Source of the DNA: CAYRAV01 sp964422365
Lineage (GTDB): Bacteria > Bacillota > Clostridia > Lachnospirales > Lachnospiraceae
Length of the DNA stretch: 51,380 bases
NCBI GenBank assembly: GCA_964422365.1
Contig: CAYRAV010000015.1
Coordinates: forward strand, 1-51,380
Direction of reading: 5' to 3'
The position numbers were made by a program, and so were the translations under genes. Within the stretch, counting starts at the first letter, position 1, and each line of letters starts with the position of its first letter. The notes under the pieces were generated by a model. That model saw only the letters and a list, made by a program, of their open reading frames with translations. It was not told the origin of the DNA and did no database searches. Of the stretch, positions 25,796-35,085 are shown one piece after another.

Positions 25796-25845
25796 AGCCT
25801 ATTCTGTCTCTATTGTTCCATCAAGCATACAAACCATTATCGTTT

Positions 25846-27213
25846 CTAATGAATCAATCTCTGGATATCATTAAACATGACAAAGACCATTAAAAGCATC
25901 AATGCTACCAGACCTGCCATATGTACAAGTCCTTCTTTTTCCTGTGGTACAGGTTTTCTCCTGATCACTTCTAAAAATAAAAACACCAGTCTTCCTCCGT
26001 CTAATGCAGGAAATGGGAGCAAGTTCATCACTCCTAAGTTGGCACTAATAAACAAAGATATATTAAGCATATTCAAAACTACAATATCCCATCCGCTTGC
26101 AATACTGTCTTCATAAGAGCTTCCTATCATACTGACAATGCCAACAGGACCTGAAATATCATCTGCACTAACTTTTCCCAAAACCATCTGCTTTAAACTT
26201 CCCAATGTCAGTTCAATCCAGTACTTCACTTCAATGCCGCTATATTTTACTACCTGCCAGGGAGTTGCTTTTTCCCTATAGTAACTTGCACCAATACCTA
26301 ATGTTTTTCCTTCATAAAACTGTGGTGTTACTGTAACTTCCTTTTGGGAGCCATCATGCTCATAGACCAACGTAATCGCTTTTTCTGATAATGGGTTTGT
26401 TTCCATATATTCTTTCAAAGCCGGACCATCTGCAATCACAGTTCCATCAACACTCACAATCACATCACCAACCTGTACACCTGCTTTTTCTAAAGGCATT
26501 CCCTCATTTAAGGAATTTACTTCGACTTTTGCACCTGCTGTATTTGCATTATATCCAAATCCCAATAAATATGTGGAATAATTTGGATTCAATGTTACTT
26601 TCATATCTGTTCCATTACGGCGAAGACCAATTTCTACCTCTTCTCCTGTCAATGGATGAAACTGTAAATATGTGTCAATTTCTCCGCCTATCTGTATTTT
26701 TTTCCCATTGATACTTGTAATAATATCTCCCATTTCGATACCTGCAAGATCTCCCGGCTGTCCTTCTACTACAGAATATACTTTTGCAGGATTATATCCT
26801 GCCATGGCAATAATAATCATAGATAACACAAATGCCAGTATAAAGTTAAAGATTGGGCCCGCTGCTACAATAGAAATTCTTGCCCACACACCTTTTCTAT
26901 TAAACGCTCTGTCATCTTCTAACTCTTCATCTTCTCCAAGCATGGCACAAGAACCACCAATCGGAAATAACTTCCATGAATATTTTGTAACCTCCTGCCA
27001 ATCTTCTCTTTCTTCAAAATACTTCTGGGATATAAAAAATTTCACCTTGAATCCCTGATTCGTTTTTGCAATTGTTATGATTCTTGGACCCATTCCCACA
27101 GAAAATTCTGGTACAGCTACTCCATTTTTCTTTGCCAAAAGAAAATGACCTAATTCATGAATGACAATAACAAGAGTAAAAATTAATATTGCAACGATAA
27201 TACCTACACTCAT
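25846..27213 (-). CDS. rseP: RIP metalloprotease RseP (site-2 protease family M50)
   Basis: Membrane-embedded zinc protease that cuts transmembrane anti-sigma factors and leftover signal peptides. The active site VIHELGHFLLAKK is near the N-terminus and the third ligand is in LLPFPALDGGRLVF near the C-terminus. Two PDZ-like domains lie between (around 150-220 and 235-300); their GDIITSINGKKI and GDVIVSVDGTVI motifs are clear. The 455 residues fit the family. It starts ten bases after dxr ends and closes the uppS-cdsA-dxr-rseP unit. Confidence 0.96.
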   Translation of the reverse strand: MSVGIIVAILIFTLVIVIHELGHFLLAKKNGVAVPEFSVGMGPRIITIAKTNQGFKVKFFISQKYFEEREDWQEVTKYSWKLFPIGGSCAMLGEDEELEDDRAFNRKGVWARISIVAAGPIFNFILAFVLSMIIIAMAGYNPAKVYSVVEGQPGDLAGIEMGDIITSINGKKIQIGGEIDTYLQFHPLTGEEVEIGLRRNGTDMKVTLNPNYSTYLLGFGYNANTAGAKVEVNSLNEGMPLEKAGVQVGDVIVSVDGTVIADGPALKEYMETNPLSEKAITLVYEHDGSQKEVTVTPQFYEGKTLGIGASYYREKATPWQVVKYSGIEVKYWIELTLGSLKQMVLGKVSADDISGPVGIVSMIGSSYEDSIASGWDIVVLNMLNISLFISANLGVMNLLPFPALDGGRLVFLFLEVIRRKPVPQEKEGLVHMAGLVALMLLMVFVMFNDIQRLIH

Positions 27214-27222
27214 TTCTATTTT

Positions 27223-28380
27223 CTACCTCCATTTTTTATCAATTTTCTCATATATCTCTTTTTCAACTTCCAAAATATCTTCAAATGAAGGATTTGCTAT
27301 TATGTGATGCTGTTTCATCATTTCTTCAATGGTATTTACAATCTCTAAATAGCCTATCTCTTTATTCAAAAACATAGCAACTGCCTTTTCATTTGCTGCA
27401 TTAAATACAGTTGGCATACTACCTCCACATTTTCCTGCCTCATATGCCAATGCCAAGCCTTTAAATGTATCTGTATCCGGCTTTTCAAAAGATATATTTT
27501 GAATGTTCCAGAAATCAAGACGCTCCCCAGGCAAATCTCTTCTTTCAGGGTAACATAATGCATATTGTATCGGCAGTTTCATATCCGGTGTTCCAAGCTG
27601 TGCCATAACTGCACCATCTGAAAACTGTACCATTGAATGGATAATGCTTTGTGGCTGGATAACTACCTGTATCTGATCATAAGTTAGATCAAAAAGCCAT
27701 TTCGCTTCTATTACTTCCAACCCTTTATTGACCATTGTAGAAGAATCGATGGTAATCTTTTTTCCCATCTCCCAATTTGGATGTTTTAATGCATCTTCTA
27801 CCTGAATATTTTTTAAATCTTCCCATTTTTTACCACGAAATGGACCTCCCGAAGCTGTTAAAATAACTTTATCTACCTGTTGTTCATTTTTATCCGCACT
27901 TATTCCCTGTAAACACTGGAATATAGCAGAATGTTCACTATCCACAGGAAATAGTGACACTTTTGCCTCTTTAATGGAAGGCATAATAATATGCCCTGCT
28001 GTTACTAATGTTTCTTTATTAGCAAGTGCAATATTTTTTCCTGCTTTTACCGCTTCTATGGTTGGTTTGATACCTATCATACCAACTACTGCGGTAACTA
28101 CCATATCTGCCTCCTCTATAGTACTGCATGCTGTCAATCCTTCCATGCCATATACAATTTCCACTTTACTATCTGAAATTTTTTCAGATAATTCCTTTGC
28201 AAATTTTTCTTCCCATACACAAACCAGCTGCGGATGAAATTCTCTAATCTGTTCCTCTAAACGTGCAATATTTCTTCTGGCTGCCAAAGCAACTACATTT
28301 ATATCCTTATTATTTCTTACCACATCTAATGTCTGGGTTCCAATAGAACCTGTAGAACCTAGAATTGAGATATTTTTCAT
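27223..28380 (-). CDS. dxr: 1-deoxy-D-xylulose 5-phosphate reductoisomerase
   Basis: Second enzyme of the MEP isoprenoid pathway; it makes MEP from DXP with NADPH. The N-terminal Rossmann motif is ILGSTGSIGTQTLDVV. Later signatures include ALANKETLV, PVDSEHSAIFQ, LTASGGPFRG and HPNWEMGKKITIDSSTMVNKG split across the catalytic domain. It has 385 residues, standard length. The ATG at 28380 is preceded by AAAGGAG. Sharing a unit with uppS couples precursor synthesis with use in undecaprenyl phosphate. Confidence 0.98.
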   Translation of the reverse strand: MKNISILGSTGSIGTQTLDVVRNNKDINVVALAARRNIARLEEQIREFHPQLVCVWEEKFAKELSEKISDSKVEIVYGMEGLTACSTIEEADMVVTAVVGMIGIKPTIEAVKAGKNIALANKETLVTAGHIIMPSIKEAKVSLFPVDSEHSAIFQCLQGISADKNEQQVDKVILTASGGPFRGKKWEDLKNIQVEDALKHPNWEMGKKITIDSSTMVNKGLEVIEAKWLFDLTYDQIQVVIQPQSIIHSMVQFSDGAVMAQLGTPDMKLPIQYALCYPERRDLPGERLDFWNIQNISFEKPDTDTFKGLALAYEAGKCGGSMPTVFNAANEKAVAMFLNKEIGYLEIVNTIEEMMKQHHIIANPSFEDILEVEKEIYEKIDKKWR

Positions 28381-28412
28381 GATAATTCTCCTTTGCTATC
28401 CTATTTCCTATT

Positions 28413-29210
28413 TTACAATATCATAATTAAAAAATATACAATAGGTGCTGTAAAAATAATACTATCAAAACGGTCCAATATTCCACCATGCCCTGGTATC
28501 AATTTTCCATAATCTTTGATTTCATAGTTTCTCTTAATTGCAGATGCTGCCAAATCACCTATCTGTGATATAATAGAACCAACACCCCCTATAATGGCAA
28601 ATGCTGCTACCGGATTATTGACTCCTACTATCTGTTTATTCAATGCAATCCCATAAATAAAACCAAGTAAGGCTGCTCCAATCACTCCGCCAACGCATCC
28701 TTCAATGGTCTTTTTAGGACTTAATTCTGATGGCATCTTATGTTTTCCTATTAACATACCTGTACAGTACGCACAAGTATCCGAACCCCAGGCTGCTATA
28801 AAAACCAATCCCACTGCAATCATACCTGTATCTGTTATTCTAATACGGTAAAGATAAGATAACATGCCGCTTACATATATGATTCCTATCATTATCATTG
28901 CAATCTGTTCAAAACGATACTTTGGATAAGTTACCACATATGCTGCCATAAGAATTATTAAACCACCAATGATAACAATGTTTATAGCATCCTTGACTTG
29001 TAAAAATAACAAAGCATATAAAATAAATGTCATGCCATATCCTATATGTGACAAGCAGCTTTTTTCTAACTTTACTGCATGATACAGTTCAAATTGCCCT
29101 ATTATTGAAATAATACCAACTGTGGCTAATAGCAATGTTCCTCCATATACCACTGTAATAATTGCAATTAGAACTAAAATAATTCCACTTAAGAGTCTCT
29201 TTCCAAACAT
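28413..29210 (-). CDS. cdsA: Phosphatidate cytidylyltransferase
   Basis: Integral membrane enzyme making CDP-diacylglycerol from phosphatidate and CTP. It has about seven or eight helices, with the family signature near the C-terminus: KRNYEIKDYGKLIPGHGGIL followed by DRFDS, and SPKKTIEGCVGG earlier. The start is ATG 29210, because TAGGAGG lies just upstream; a longer frame to 29252 would overlap uppS. The resulting 265 residues are normal. Confidence 0.96.
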   Translation of the reverse strand: MFGKRLLSGIILVLIAIITVVYGGTLLLATVGIISIIGQFELYHAVKLEKSCLSHIGYGMTFILYALLFLQVKDAINIVIIGGLIILMAAYVVTYPKYRFEQIAMIMIGIIYVSGMLSYLYRIRITDTGMIAVGLVFIAAWGSDTCAYCTGMLIGKHKMPSELSPKKTIEGCVGGVIGAALLGFIYGIALNKQIVGVNNPVAAFAIIGGVGSIISQIGDLAASAIKRNYEIKDYGKLIPGHGGILDRFDSIIFTAPIVYFLIMIL

Positions 29211-29220
29211 ATTGTGCCTC

Positions 29221-29928
29221 CTAAATTCCGCCAAAACGTCTCTCCCTGCCATTATAAAATTCTATTGCTTTCTGTAATTCCTGTTTATTAAAATCAGGCC
29301 ATAGCACATCTGTAAAATAAAATTCCGAATATGCCAGCTGCCATAACAAATAATTCGAAAGTCTCCTCTCACCGCTGGTACGAATCATAAGATCCGGGTC
29401 AGGAATATCTTTTGTATCCAAATACCCCGCCATTTTTTTATCATCTATTTCATCTATTGTAATTTTATTATTTTCAAAATCATGCATCATACGTTTGACT
29501 GCCCGTATGATTTCATCTCTTCCGCCATAATTTAAGGCCACCTGAAAATTTAAACCTGTATTATTTGCAGAAACTTTTTCCAACTCTGTGATTTTATCTT
29601 GTAACTCTTGCGATAATCCTGAAATATCACCAAGCACACGAACTCTCATATTATTTTTATTGCTACGTTTAATGCAATCCTTTAAATAGGATTTCAATAA
29701 TTTCATTAACGTACTTACTTCATCCTCGGGACGTTTCCAATTTTCTGTTGAAAAAGCGTATACTGTCAAATATTTAATGCCTAGATCATAAGCATCTTCA
29801 CAAATCTGCTCTACTGTTTTTGCCCCTTGTAGATGCCCATAATTTCTTGGCATCAATCTTTTCTTTGCCCATCTGCCATTTCCATCTAAAATAATTGCCA
29901 CATGCTGCGGTATTTTTAATTCTTCCAA
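29221..29928 (-). CDS. uppS: Undecaprenyl diphosphate synthase
   Basis: cis-Prenyltransferase making the C55 lipid carrier for peptidoglycan. Signatures are HVAIILDGNGRWAKKR (catalytic Asp), YLTVYAFSTENWKRP and the C-terminal IRTSGERRLSNYLLWQLAYS split over the substrate site. The length of 235 residues fits. The start is a TTG at 29928 with AGGAGG eight bases upstream; no ATG fits. A terminator-like hairpin ends about 21 bases before this start, so transcription must pass through it. Confidence 0.96.
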   Translation of the reverse strand: MEELKIPQHVAIILDGNGRWAKKRLMPRNYGHLQGAKTVEQICEDAYDLGIKYLTVYAFSTENWKRPEDEVSTLMKLLKSYLKDCIKRSNKNNMRVRVLGDISGLSQELQDKITELEKVSANNTGLNFQVALNYGGRDEIIRAVKRMMHDFENNKITIDEIDDKKMAGYLDTKDIPDPDLMIRTSGERRLSNYLLWQLAYSEFYFTDVLWPDFNKQELQKAIEFYNGRERRFGGI

Positions 29929-29948
29929 TTGTTCAACCTCCTACAATG

Positions 29949-29987
29949 AAAAGCGTATTCTGCACTATTCCTATTGGCAGAATACGC
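29949..29987 (-). terminator. Terminator or attenuator hairpin just upstream of uppS
   Basis: GCGTATTCTGC (29953-29963) and GCAGAATACGC (29977-29987) form a perfect 11-pair stem with a 13-base loop, followed on the minus strand by TTTTC. It can end the pyrH-frr transcript. It lies between a possible promoter at 30084-30111 and the uppS ribosome-binding site, so it may act as an attenuator for uppS-cdsA-dxr-rseP. Confidence 0.7.
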
Positions 29988-30083
29988 CTTTACATGTTTT
30001 CACTGGCATACTAAAATTTAGTAAAATTTTGTTTGATATGTAACAGAAATACTATTCTATTTTTCAACCAGCAATCAGCCTTC

Positions 30084-30111
30084 TTTATATTTCAAATATT
30101 TCGCCACTCAA
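30084..30111 (-). promoter_or_regulatory. Possible promoter for uppS-cdsA-dxr-rseP
   Basis: The minus strand has TTGAGT (30106-30111), a 16-base spacer and TATAAA (30084-30089). A transcript from here would carry a leader of about 150 bases containing the hairpin at 29953-29987. Confidence 0.5.
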
Positions 30112-30154
30112 ACAAGAAACATTTTTACCAAATATGAATACCAGCATATCCATT

Positions 30155-30697
30155 TTATACTGTAAGAATTTCTTTTGATTTATTGTCAACTGCTTCATCA
30201 ATTTCTGCAATAAATTTATCTGTTAACTTTTGAACTTTATCTTCCTGCTGTTTCTGTTCATCGTCAGAAATTTCATTTGCCTTATTTTGTTTTTTCAGCA
30301 TATCATTTGCATCTCTACGAATATTACGAATAGCAACTTTTGCATTTTCACCTTTTTTCTTTACATCTTTTACAAGTTCTTTTCTTCGTTCTTCTGTTAA
30401 TTCTGGAAATGCCAATCTGATTACCTTTCCATCATTACTTGGTGTTAATCCCAAATCAGAAGAAATAATTGCTTTTTCAATTTCTTTGATTAAACTCGCT
30501 TCCCACGGCTGAATCTGGATTACTCTTGCCTCCGGAACCGAAACATTCGCAACTGACTGCAAAGTCGATGGTGTCCCATAATATTCCACCATAATTTTAT
30601 CTAATAAATGTGGATTTGCTCTTCCAGCTCTGATATTTGCATATTCATTATATAATGCGTCCACTGACTTTTGCATTTTTTCTTCAAACTGTTTCAT
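30155..30697 (-). CDS. frr: Ribosome recycling factor
   Basis: Splits the post-termination ribosome together with EF-G. Signatures: FEEKMQKSVDALYNEYANIR, AGRANPHLLDKI, NVSVPEARVIQIQPWE and KVAIRNIRRDANDMLKK. It has 180 residues, slightly below the usual 185 because the N-terminus is short. The ATG at 30697 has AGGAGG nine bases upstream. It follows pyrH as in most bacteria. Confidence 0.98.
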   Translation of the reverse strand: MKQFEEKMQKSVDALYNEYANIRAGRANPHLLDKIMVEYYGTPSTLQSVANVSVPEARVIQIQPWEASLIKEIEKAIISSDLGLTPSNDGKVIRLAFPELTEERRKELVKDVKKKGENAKVAIRNIRRDANDMLKKQNKANEISDDEQKQQEDKVQKLTDKFIAEIDEAVDNKSKEILTV

Positions 30698-30814
30698 TTT
30701 TATGTTCCTCCTAAAACCATACTTCTTGCAAATAAACTATTCGTCACTCTCTTACCTGCTTTGTATATTTACAGACATTAAACGCAAAAAACTTCTTTTT
30801 ATTCTTACATTATC

Positions 30815-31519
30815 TTACACTGTTACTTCTGTTCCTGTAAATTTTCCATTAATTGTATTTACAATGCTATCCTTTTCATTCAGTCCAAAAACCAATAAAG
30901 GCAGTTTATTTTCCAAACACATAATAGTTGCTGTCAAATCAATAACCTGCAATTTCTGATCTAATACTTCCTGCATGGAAATAGTGTCATATTTTTTCGC
31001 ATTCGGACTTACCTTAGGATCACTGTCATATACACCATCAATCGCTTTTGCCAGCAAAATAACTTCTGCTTCCATCTCTACTGCTCTTAGCACAACACCT
31101 GTATCTGTCGAAAAGTATGGATGACCTGTTCCTCCGGCAAAAAACACAACCATTCCCTTTTCAAAATATTTATTTGCTCTGTCTTTAGAAAATGCTTTGG
31201 TCATTGTACCACATTCAAAAGGTGTTAACACTTGTGTTTTCATTCCTGCATAACGAAAAATTTCTGACACATAAATACAATTCATTACTGTAGCTAACAT
31301 ACCAATCTGATCTGCTTTGGTTCTGTCAATGGTCTCACTTGTTCTTCCGCGCCAGAAATTTCCACCACCAATGACGATGCCAACCTGAATCCCCTGGTCT
31401 ACTACTTCTTTGACCTGTTTTGCAACATTAAGGCAAGTTGCTTCATCATAACCGGTTTTCTTATCTCCTGCCAACGCTTCTCCACTTAACTTCAAAAATA
31501 CTCTTTTATATTTACTCAT
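30815..31519 (-). CDS. pyrH: UMP kinase
   Basis: Hexameric bacterial UMP kinase of the amino-acid kinase fold. Signatures: RVFLKLSGEALAG, VGIVIGGGNFWRGR and FFAGGTGHPYFSTDTG (nucleotide binding). It has 234 residues. The ATG at 31519 was preferred over 31528 for ribosome-binding-site spacing. It stands between the bactofilin gene and frr. Confidence 0.97.
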   Translation of the reverse strand: MSKYKRVFLKLSGEALAGDKKTGYDEATCLNVAKQVKEVVDQGIQVGIVIGGGNFWRGRTSETIDRTKADQIGMLATVMNCIYVSEIFRYAGMKTQVLTPFECGTMTKAFSKDRANKYFEKGMVVFFAGGTGHPYFSTDTGVVLRAVEMEAEVILLAKAIDGVYDSDPKVSPNAKKYDTISMQEVLDQKLQVIDLTATIMCLENKLPLLVFGLNEKDSIVNTINGKFTGTEVTV

Positions 31520-31628
31520 AGACCACATACCTCACCTATACAATCTTTTACAGAAATTCTTTTTGCTCTTTACCATTCTATACAATATGAAACAGCTAAA
31601 ATACTTTTGTTCTTTTATTTTACTGCTC

Positions 31629-33761
31629 CTATTCTGCTCCAAAGAAATTGTCAATGTCGACTGATACATATGATAATGAGCAATATCCATCAATCACTGC
31701 ACCATTATTAATTTGAATAGATTTCGCATTAATATTACCTTTTATTATTGCAGTAGAATCAATCACTACTGGCCCATTAATATCTATTTCACCCTTTACA
31801 GCACCTTCAATCACTGCTGAAGTACCATTTATATCACCAATAATCACTGTTCCTGTAGCAATCTTTACACTGCTCTCACTTTCAATATTTCCATTTAATC
31901 TTTCTGTATTAATATAAACTTCTGCACCTTTGCAGTTACCTTTTACAGTACCTACAACAGATAATTTTCCTAAACATTCTACATTTCCCTCAATTGTACC
32001 AAGTACCTCTAAAGAACAATCTGATGTAATTGAACCTGTAATTCTAGTTGCCTGACTGATTACAGTTGTTTCATTACTAGGCTGGATTGTTTCTGTTGTT
32101 TCTGTTGCAATTGTTTCTCTTGTTTCCATTTCTCTTGTTCCCCTTTCTACTGTTTCTGTGTTTTCCATTTCTGTTGTAGCGTTTTCTAACATAATTGCAT
32201 CTTCCTCCTTATAAAATATTTCTTTATTAGAATTATTATTCTTCTCATTAGAAAATGTATCAACATTATCCTGAACAAAAAAGTTCGTGTTGTCTTTCTG
32301 CTCATTCAATGTTATATTCTTTGTTTCTGTTATGGCATCTGTAACTGCTTTTTCGTCTTCTTCTAATTGGTCTTTCATTTCTTCAACCATATTTTCTTTA
32401 TCAACTAATGAATTCTCTATTACCTCTGTTTCTGATTTCAATTCTGAATCAAACTTATGTCCTGTTGAAACCGCCTCTTTTGCAACTGATATTGGTTCTG
32501 ATACTGTTTCCTCATCTGTTATTGCTTCTGATACCAATACTGGCTCTTCTATTGCATCTGATGCTGGCTCTTCTGCTATATCTGATATTGCCTCTTCTGT
32601 TGCATCTGATGCCGTCTCTTCTGTTTGTTCTGTTATTGGCTCTGATGCTGCCTCTTCTGTTTGTTCTGTTACTGGCTCTGATGCTGCCTCTTCTGTTTGT
32701 TCTGTTACTGCCTCTTCTGTTTGTTCTGTTATTGGCTCTGATGCTGAATCACCTGTTACATCTGTTATTGGTTCTGGCACTGGCTCTTCTGTTTGTTCTG
32801 ATATCTGTTCTGGCTTTGACTCATCTATTGGAACTGATGTTAGCTCCACTGCTGAAGTTGTCACTGACTCTGGTGTTGATTCTTCTATTAGAATTGAGTT
32901 TGACTCTATCTTTGAAGTTTCTGTAGGATTTGCTTCTTTCTCTAGATATAATCTCTCCACCTGTTTTTGTTCCAATTCTTCTAATGTATCTGCTGCCTGC
33001 TCTAAATATGCCCCTGCAACTTGTTCTTGTACTAATTCTTTTTGTAAATGCAGCACTTCTATTGAATTGGCTTCCTCTCTTGGATGAATTTCCTGAATAT
33101 ACTTTGGTATTACTTCCTGCTCTGAATCCATCTCTTCTATTGGATTTGCTTTTTCCTCAAAATCATATAACGCTTCTGCATCTGTCTGTTTTTGTGCTAT
33201 ATTTGGCTGATTAATTTCATTTAATCCAACTTTCTCTGTTGGAACTTCTTCCTGTGTATACTCCGCATAAGAACTTCTGTCTGCTGGCTCTTCTCTTTCT
33301 TTCAATACATCCGGCATTGCTGCTGGTTCTTTTAATTTCTCTGGCATTGCTGTTTTCTCTTGTTCCCGTTGCTGATTATTTAATTCAACTTCTTCTAACA
33401 TTACAACAGGTTTTGATTTTTGTATTTCAGCATTTTGACTAACCAGATTTTTTTGTTCTTCTTTTTTGGCCTGTTGTCCTGTTGCAATAATTCTCTCTAG
33501 TTCATCCAGAATATCCTTTTCCACTTTTCTTTCCGTTTTTAGTGTACTTGTTTTAATATTATTTATGTCTTGCTCTTGTTTTGAAGCATTAGAAATACTA
33601 TTATTGTCTTCTAATTCCATTCCATTCGCTTTATTGAAATTGGTACTTGAAGTATTTACCAAACCGCTGTCACTATTCTTTTCTCCCCATAAATTTTCAT
33701 CAGGCAATAATTCATTTACAGCCTGAGACAAGTCTTCCTTCAAATCTCTAAAAAAACCCAT
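31629..33761 (-). CDS. Bactofilin with very long acidic repetitive N-terminal region
   Basis: A 710-residue protein. The last 140 or so residues are a polymer-forming bactofilin (DUF583) domain of short beta-helix rungs: TRITGSITSDCSLEVLGTIE, then GNVECLGKLSVVGTVKG and IKGNINAKSIQINNGAVIDG. Bactofilins form cytoskeletal filaments without nucleotides. The first 560 residues are low-complexity, rich in Glu, Thr, Pro and Gln, and include tandem repeats of 12 residues (TEQTEEAASEP type). Typical bactofilins are 120-250 residues, so this tail is unusual. The start is ATG 33761 with AGGAGG six bases upstream. It lies between a polysaccharide deacetylase and pyrH, which hints at envelope or shape work. 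Confidence 0.85.
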   Translation of the reverse strand: MGFFRDLKEDLSQAVNELLPDENLWGEKNSDSGLVNTSSTNFNKANGMELEDNNSISNASKQEQDINNIKTSTLKTERKVEKDILDELERIIATGQQAKKEEQKNLVSQNAEIQKSKPVVMLEEVELNNQQREQEKTAMPEKLKEPAAMPDVLKEREEPADRSSYAEYTQEEVPTEKVGLNEINQPNIAQKQTDAEALYDFEEKANPIEEMDSEQEVIPKYIQEIHPREEANSIEVLHLQKELVQEQVAGAYLEQAADTLEELEQKQVERLYLEKEANPTETSKIESNSILIEESTPESVTTSAVELTSVPIDESKPEQISEQTEEPVPEPITDVTGDSASEPITEQTEEAVTEQTEEAASEPVTEQTEEAASEPITEQTEETASDATEEAISDIAEEPASDAIEEPVLVSEAITDEETVSEPISVAKEAVSTGHKFDSELKSETEVIENSLVDKENMVEEMKDQLEEDEKAVTDAITETKNITLNEQKDNTNFFVQDNVDTFSNEKNNNSNKEIFYKEEDAIMLENATTEMENTETVERGTREMETRETIATETTETIQPSNETTVISQATRITGSITSDCSLEVLGTIEGNVECLGKLSVVGTVKGNCKGAEVYINTERLNGNIESESSVKIATGTVIIGDINGTSAVIEGAVKGEIDINGPVVIDSTAIIKGNINAKSIQINNGAVIDGYCSLSYVSVDIDNFFGAE
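32611..32750 (+). repeat. 36-base tandem repeats inside the bactofilin gene
   Basis: A unit of 36 bases (plus-strand GGCTCTGATGCTGCCTCTTC, then TGTTTGTTCTGTTACT) occurs twice without a single change at 32638-32673 and 32674-32709, with partial or variant units on both sides. The unit is twelve codons, so gain or loss keeps the frame. Near identity points to recent expansion. Confidence 0.85.
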
Positions 33762-33824
33762 CAAAATCCTCCTCTTTTTGTATCATGATAAGCAATATAA
33801 CTTAAAATAAACATTTTCCATATT

Positions 33825-34769
33825 TTAATCAACAGAATCTGCCTTAATATGTTGTATTACCTTTGTATTCTCATCAATTGGAAGCATATGCATTCCCTGT
33901 TTTTTAATATTCTTAATGATTTCAGGCAATGCTTCCACTGTTGTTTCCTTTGTTCCTGCATCATGCATTAAAACAATCGACGTATCATAATCTTTAATTC
34001 CTGTCATCACATTATCAACTAATTCGTCTTTTGAAACAAGCTTGCTGCTTACTGCATCACCATTTATTACATTCCAATCAAAATATGTGATACCTTCCTC
34101 ATTTAAACAAGAAATAAATTTCTTCATATCAATTTTACTAACTGTATTACTGCTTCCTCCTGGAAATCGATAATATAACGGTTTCTGACCTGTAACATCT
34201 GTCAATAACTGTTCAATTTCTTGCAAATCTTCTTTAAAGGCTTTTACTGAACTATAAATAGACGAATATTGATGTGAGTATGAATGCATTGCCAAAGTAT
34301 GCCCTTCTTCAATAATCTTATTATACATCTGTTTGGAATAATCATCTGTTTTTCCTATTACAAAAAAAGTTGCTTTTACATCATTTTCTTTTAATATATT
34401 CAGAATTTCTTCTGTATACATGCTTGGCCCATCATCAAAAGTTAAATATACCTTCTTTCCTTCCAAAGTTTCCTGTTCTGATGGTGTTTTTGTCTTATTC
34501 AGAACATTTTCCTCTTCCGCAGCCATACCATTATCTTTCCCTTTCATATACTTTGTATACTCTTCATAATTGTCACTATACAACTTCTGCAAATGATCCA
34601 CTTGTCTCTGCATTTGGTTTAACCTAAACATAAATATAAAACAGCATATTGTGGGTAACACCAATAGTAGTACAACCCCAATTATAATCAATCTCTTCAA
34701 TCGTCTAATTCTTTTTCTACGTTTTTCCTGTGTTTTGTCACAACTTGTAACTTCTTGTTGGTCATCCAT
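33825..34769 (-). CDS. Membrane-anchored polysaccharide deacetylase
   Basis: A 314-residue protein with a basic cytoplasmic start, one transmembrane helix (about 28-50), a short coiled stretch, and a NodB-homology domain from about residue 105. Motifs: LTFDDGPSMYTEEIL (catalytic base and metal Asp), HSYSHQYSSIY (metal His pair), YYRFPGGSSN and a late IVLMHDAG. It would remove acetyl groups from peptidoglycan or another surface glycan outside the membrane. It sits between tsf and the bactofilin gene on the same strand. Confidence 0.93.
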   Translation of the reverse strand: MDDQQEVTSCDKTQEKRRKRIRRLKRLIIIGVVLLLVLPTICCFIFMFRLNQMQRQVDHLQKLYSDNYEEYTKYMKGKDNGMAAEEENVLNKTKTPSEQETLEGKKVYLTFDDGPSMYTEEILNILKENDVKATFFVIGKTDDYSKQMYNKIIEEGHTLAMHSYSHQYSSIYSSVKAFKEDLQEIEQLLTDVTGQKPLYYRFPGGSSNTVSKIDMKKFISCLNEEGITYFDWNVINGDAVSSKLVSKDELVDNVMTGIKDYDTSIVLMHDAGTKETTVEALPEIIKNIKKQGMHMLPIDENTKVIQHIKADSVD

Positions 34770-35016
34770 AGTGTAATCATCCCCTCATTTATTGATACAT
34801 AGATATTCTACCACACTTATAGAATTTTTCAAATAGTAATCTAATTTAAATTCATTTTTATTCTTTAGTGAAAATATTTTTAACACATTCTGCACATCTA
34901 AAATTATTATCAAAAATCAATACACACCTAAGCTCTTAAATGCAGCATATAAAATCTAAAGCGGTGCTGCTGCATCTGACACTTCTATCCTATTCACAAC
35001 TAATGGACTTCCTTGT

Positions 35017-35046
35017 AAAAAAGAGCTGTCTATTATTAGACAGCTC
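35017..35046 (-). terminator. Rho-independent terminator after tsf
   Basis: GAGCTGTCTA and TAGACAGCTC form a perfect ten-pair stem with a four-base loop, followed on the minus strand by six T. It ends the rpsB-tsf unit. The stretch from 34770 to 35016 holds nothing else I can name. Confidence 0.93.
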
Positions 35047-35085
35047 CTCTTTACTTCGTAATGAACTGTGCCCTTACGATGTTCA

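Noticed and set aside
32287..33087. Long open frame on the plus strand opposite the bactofilin gene
   Set aside because: It is Ser/Val-rich, follows the repeat composition of the true gene on the other strand, and has no ribosome-binding site; it is a shadow of the low-complexity region.
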